From NCBI GenBank assembly GCA_002011685.1, contig MTOL01000361.1:1-9380 (forward strand): DNA of 9,380 nucleotides, written 5' to 3'. Shown piece by piece: positions 6,082 to 9,380 of the stretch. The stretch is from Deferribacteres bacterium JdFR-76. GTDB lineage: Bacteria > Zhuqueibacterota > JdFR-76. How positions within the stretch are numbered: position 1 is the first letter of the stretch; the number at the start of each line of letters is the position of its first letter. The translations under genes were made by a program, and so were the position numbers. The notes beneath the pieces were generated by a model. The model made no database searches. It was not told the DNA's origin and saw only the letters and a list, made by a program, of their open reading frames with translations.

Positions 6082-9000
6082 ATGCATTCCCGGCGGATTG
6101 TCATCGGGTTTATTTTGAGCGTACTCTTGCTGTTTGGTGGCATCCAGATTGCCTGGCATGCCTTTTCCCTGGATCAGAAGTTGCGCCAGCTGGTACTGGA
6201 TCAGATCCGAACTGCTTTTAAGGGTGAAGCGACCATCGGCTCTGTGGTATTGCTGCCGGGATCCCTCAATTTCCGCGATGTCCGGTTTACACCTGCTTCT
6301 GGCGATGCTTCTCTGGAGGTAAAAAACCTCCGCCTGGGTTTCAGTCTTTTGAATGCCTTGAAATACAATTTTAACCCGGTGCGCATTGTTTCTAACGTAG
6401 CGCTCATTCAGCCGGTTGTGCGGATCCGCGAGGTGGGGCAGGCAGCCCCCAAAAAAAGAAAGGTTCTTTCTCCGGAAAGAGAGCTAAAAAAAATTGAGGA
6501 GGAATACCGCTACCGGCTGGTGGATCTGGGATTTGTGGGACAAATTACGCTGGAGAAGGGGCAAATCCTCTGGAGCGCACCCGGTCGGGAGGAAATTGTT
6601 CTGGTCCGGGATCTGGATGGTTGGATCAGCACGGAGAACCTGGAACGTGCCGAAATCCGCCTGAAAGGGCGGCTTTTCCGTTCGGAATCCAGCAACCTGT
6701 TAATTTCCGGATTTGCCAATCTGGCCCGCGGCAAAGTGGATTCCATTCTGGTATCCATTTCGGACGACCGCATTTCCACTACCATTCCCACCCTCTTTCC
6801 AGAGGTTCTGGCTGTGCGAGGGGGGAAGCTGTACGGCCAGAGTGTTCTTTTTGATTCCGCAGGCGCAGGACTTGTGCTCAACGGGCGCTTTTTTCTGGAA
6901 AACGGACAGTTTAGCCTATTTGGTGACCGGATTGTGCTGGATAGCCTCTATACTAACATTCGCCTGAAAAACTGGAATGTGCTGTTTGACCGGTTTAACG
7001 TCCTGCTGGCCGGCCAACCGGTTGAAATTACCGGAGAAATCGGCAATCTTCTTGCACCGCAGCTAAATCTGAAGGTGCGGGGTGATTCACTGTGGGTGGA
7101 ACAGATTCTTTCCCAGGCTTTTGGAGAAAAGAAGGTTCCGCTTTCTGGCTGGGCCAGTATCCGCCTTGCCATTACCGGACCGCCGGAAGATCCGGTGGTG
7201 CGGGGAACCTTGGTGGCCCGAGAATTTGAATGGAAGGGGGAGCATTTCCAGAACGTGCTGGCGTCTCTTCATTACCGCAGGCAGGAAATTTCTGTGGGAC
7301 CGCTAAAGGCTAAATACCGCGGGTTTGAACTGGATAACCGGGTCTTGATCCGCTTTGCAGGAGAAAAGCTGGAGATTACCGGCCAGTATGCTGCCGATGG
7401 CAGCGTCATGCCGTGGCTGCGGAGTTTTGCCAGCAAAGAACTGAATGGGGCGCGCGCCATTTCACGCGGGACATTTCGCTGGGAAAAAGGGGAAATTGCC
7501 GCCCGCGGGAACCTCCTGTTTCATGCTACTTTTGCCAGCGGGGATTCGCTGAGACTGGAAGGGGACATGGCGTACCAGAACAACCGGCTGACGCTTCGGG
7601 CCCGCAGCCCGGGTGACTCTTCGGCATTTGTGCTGTTGCTTTCACCACCCAGACCGTCCTGGCATGTGGAACTGGCGGTGGACCATTTCGGTGGGAAGCT
7701 GTGGCGCCTGTTTGGGTTCCCGGGAAACCGGAGACTGGAACGCCTGTTGAACCTCAATTTGGCAATTGTGGGGGATGAACATTTTGCCACCTTCTCCGTT
7801 GCGGCCCTGAGGAAGCGCTACACCGGTCAGTCCCCGGTGCTGTTTACTGTGGATGGAACCACAACGCAGAAGAATGGCAGGCGCAGGATCCTCGGGGATA
7901 TTTCCTACTATCCGGAGACGGGAGGGAAAGTGGACGGCAGCCTGGAGTTCCGCATTTCGCCGGAGCGGGTGGAGCTGGTGGAATACCGGCTGGGGGATTT
8001 CTACTATGCAAGGTTTTCCGTCGACCGGACCCGGGATGACCAAATAGAGGGGCTGTTTCGCATCCAGAATGCCGATCTGATGTACATTTTTGATGGGGCC
8101 CTGCTGGAACCGAATTTTGAATTTCTGGGAAGGATCAGTGGCGAGCTGGATTTTTCCGGAACGCTGGAGAACCCGGTACTCCGTGCCGGCATTGCGCTGG
8201 AAGACGCCATTATCCGTGGGGAAGGTTATTTTTCCGGCAAAATGAGGCTGCTGGCTACCAGAGAGGAAATCCATCTGGACTCATTGGCAGTGGCCAAAGA
8301 CGGGCGTCCAATACTGTGGGGACAGGGCCGTGTATTTCCGGCAGCGGATTCGCTGGATCTGGAATTTCGCGGAGAGGGGGTGGATCTATACACCCTGCTG
8401 ACCACCATTCTGCCGCCGCTGAATTTCTGGAAAGGGAACGCCAGTTTTGATTTGCGTCTGACCAGCCGGTTGAGCAACCCGGATATCCGCGGTACGGTAG
8501 ATGTGCAAAACGGCCAGCTTTTCTTTGTGAATTTTGATAGCCTGCATGTGGAAGTGGGCAGATTTCAATCCCGGGAGATGCTGGCCCGGCTGGGCTTGTC
8601 CGGAAACGATGGAGGGGAGGTAGCGCTGGACGAACTACCGTCCGGATTTTATGTGAAAAAAGCGGAACTCTTTCGCCAGGGGAAATACACCATTCACGGA
8701 GAGGGCTATTTCCCGTTGAGCACCGCCCGCGATCTGTATTTTGTTCTGCAAGGGACCGGTGACGGGTTTGCTGTTCTGTTTGATGATCTGGAATTTGTAA
8801 AAAGGAGCCGGAGCGATGCTTCGTTTCGGTGGGGCTTTGGCGGTACATACAACGATGTGGTTTACACCGAAGGGTCCATTTTCCTGAAAAACGGGCAGCT
8901 GGAGCTGGAAGATGTAGCCCGAAAAGTGGACCATATCGAAATTGAGGCCCGGCTGGAACCCATGCAGCAGTTCCTGCACTTTGAGAAAGTTACCGGTTAC

Positions 9001-9380
9001 GTCCAAAAGCGCCGGTTTGAGGCGATGAACTTTCTGGATTCCCTGGGAATTCCCAAAGGGGCTCCTCCGCTGGTCATCGAGAGCTGGGGGCTGAATTTTG
9101 GCTACATTCGGATAAAAACGGAAAAGAAGGGGGTTCCGCTGCATATTCCGGGACTTATGGAAAAAGGTGAAATTGGATTTTTCCGGCTGAAGGGACAGGG
9201 CAGGGATGAGTATTTTCTGATTACCGGTCCTGCGGAACAGCCGTATGCACGGGGGGAAATTTACGTGGAGAATGCCTCCATTACCTTTCCGTTTGTGGAA
9301 ACGGAGAAGTCCAGTGCGGAGGCCGATACGGGTCTGGTTGAAAAAATCCTGATGAGCATGCTCTGGGATGTGAAGGTCAT
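6082..9380 (+). CDS. AsmA/TamB-family envelope protein, N-terminal 1099 residues (3' end outside window)
   Basis: One uninterrupted frame runs from ATG 6082 to the window edge (1099 codons plus two bases). A stop (TAG 6076-6078) precedes the ATG in frame, so this start is the first possible. Residues 1-25 are an uncleaved-type membrane anchor: basic MHSRR, then hydrophobic IVIGFILSVLLLFGGIQIAW. A charged stretch follows (PKKRKVLSPERELKKIEEEY, 123-142). The rest is almost entirely predicted beta-strand with the repeated phrase seen in AsmA/TamB/DUF490 proteins, a Pro-containing turn followed by strand-Gly: GPPEDPVVRGTL (366-377), GTLENPVLRAGI (693-704), LSNPDIRGTVDVQNGQLFF (797-815), AEQPYARGEIYVENASITFP (from 1051). 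Such proteins form a hydrophobic groove across the periplasm for phospholipid transport or, for TamB, act with a BamA-like partner. The diagnostic C-terminal domain lies beyond the window, so TamB versus another AsmA-like protein is open. A role in export of envelope material follows from the family, not from direct evidence. Confidence 0.88.
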   Translation, partial: MHSRRIVIGFILSVLLLFGGIQIAWHAFSLDQKLRQLVLDQIRTAFKGEATIGSVVLLPGSLNFRDVRFTPASGDASLEVKNLRLGFSLLNALKYNFNPVRIVSNVALIQPVVRIREVGQAAPKKRKVLSPERELKKIEEEYRYRLVDLGFVGQITLEKGQILWSAPGREEIVLVRDLDGWISTENLERAEIRLKGRLFRSESSNLLISGFANLARGKVDSILVSISDDRISTTIPTLFPEVLAVRGGKLYGQSVLFDSAGAGLVLNGRFFLENGQFSLFGDRIVLDSLYTNIRLKNWNVLFDRFNVLLAGQPVEITGEIGNLLAPQLNLKVRGDSLWVEQILSQAFGEKKVPLSGWASIRLAITGPPEDPVVRGTLVAREFEWKGEHFQNVLASLHYRRQEISVGPLKAKYRGFELDNRVLIRFAGEKLEITGQYAADGSVMPWLRSFASKELNGARAISRGTFRWEKGEIAARGNLLFHATFASGDSLRLEGDMAYQNNRLTLRARSPGDSSAFVLLLSPPRPSWHVELAVDHFGGKLWRLFGFPGNRRLERLLNLNLAIVGDEHFATFSVAALRKRYTGQSPVLFTVDGTTTQKNGRRRILGDISYYPETGGKVDGSLEFRISPERVELVEYRLGDFYYARFSVDRTRDDQIEGLFRIQNADLMYIFDGALLEPNFEFLGRISGELDFSGTLENPVLRAGIALEDAIIRGEGYFSGKMRLLATREEIHLDSLAVAKDGRPILWGQGRVFPAADSLDLEFRGEGVDLYTLLTTILPPLNFWKGNASFDLRLTSRLSNPDIRGTVDVQNGQLFFVNFDSLHVEVGRFQSREMLARLGLSGNDGGEVALDELPSGFYVKKAELFRQGKYTIHGEGYFPLSTARDLYFVLQGTGDGFAVLFDDLEFVKRSRSDASFRWGFGGTYNDVVYTEGSIFLKNGQLELEDVARKVDHIEIEARLEPMQQFLHFEKVTGYVQKRRFEAMNFLDSLGIPKGAPPLVIESWGLNFGYIRIKTEKKGVPLHIPGLMEKGEIGFFRLKGQGRDEYFLITGPAEQPYARGEIYVENASITFPFVETEKSSAEADTGLVEKILMSMLWDVKV

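Noticed and set aside
6445..6465. PKKRKV motif resembling the SV40 nuclear localisation signal
   Set aside because: It is a basic linker next to a membrane anchor in a bacterial envelope protein, so the resemblance is coincidental.
7642..8848. minus-strand ORFs of 210 and 197 codons opposite the TamB-like gene
   Set aside because: The + strand frame is open throughout and shows repeated TamB-type motifs. The antisense frames show no family features.
1..9380. mobile elements, CRISPR arrays, tRNA or rRNA genes, defence systems
   Set aside because: No transposase-like frame, terminal inverted repeats, regularly spaced repeat array, or tRNA/rRNA-like sequence was recognised. The genes are core housekeeping and envelope genes.

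Overview
The window reads as a chromosomal stretch of a diderm (Gram-negative-type) bacterium of moderate GC. Everything convincing is on the + strand. The evidence for two membranes is the last gene, a very long AsmA/TamB-like envelope protein, and a periplasmic LpoA-like protein. No marker fixes the phylum. The gene mix would fit a deep-branching diderm such as the FCB/Calditrichota-type lineages, but that is a weak inference. No transposase, phage gene, CRISPR array, tRNA or rRNA was seen.

Layout. 1-785: 3' half of guaA (GMP synthase), cut by the window edge. 786-1169: a 384-base gap with a good sigma70-like promoter (995-1023), a possible broken small exported-protein ORF, and a leader with a possible Shine-Dalgarno-sequestering hairpin. 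1170-2999: glmS, complete, with all expected catalytic residues. 3033-4946: an exported protein with N-terminal TPR-like repeats and a C-terminal periplasmic-binding-protein fold, the architecture of the penicillin-binding-protein activator LpoA. 4947-5141: a gap with a doubtful 62-codon ORF. 5142-5903: uppS (undecaprenyl diphosphate synthase), complete. 5904-6081: an AT-rich, repeat-dense intergenic region that looks regulatory. 6082-9380: the 5' part (1099 codons) of an AsmA/TamB-like gene, open to the window edge.

How the genes fit together. GlmS makes glucosamine-6-phosphate, the entry to UDP-GlcNAc and hence peptidoglycan and LPS. UppS makes the C55 lipid on which peptidoglycan and O-antigen units are carried. 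The LpoA-like protein between them has the architecture of a periplasmic activator of peptidoglycan synthases. The TamB/AsmA-like protein belongs to a family that bridges the periplasm for phospholipid transport or outer-membrane protein assembly. From glmS onward the window therefore reads as an envelope-biogenesis cluster. GuaA, another glutamine amidotransferase, is upstream and probably a separate unit.

The core genes are ordinary. The parts most worth a second look are the LpoA-like gene in its cell-wall setting and the 178-base region before the TamB-like gene, which carries three copies of TATTGCAT, a palindrome and a strong hairpin without a U-tract.
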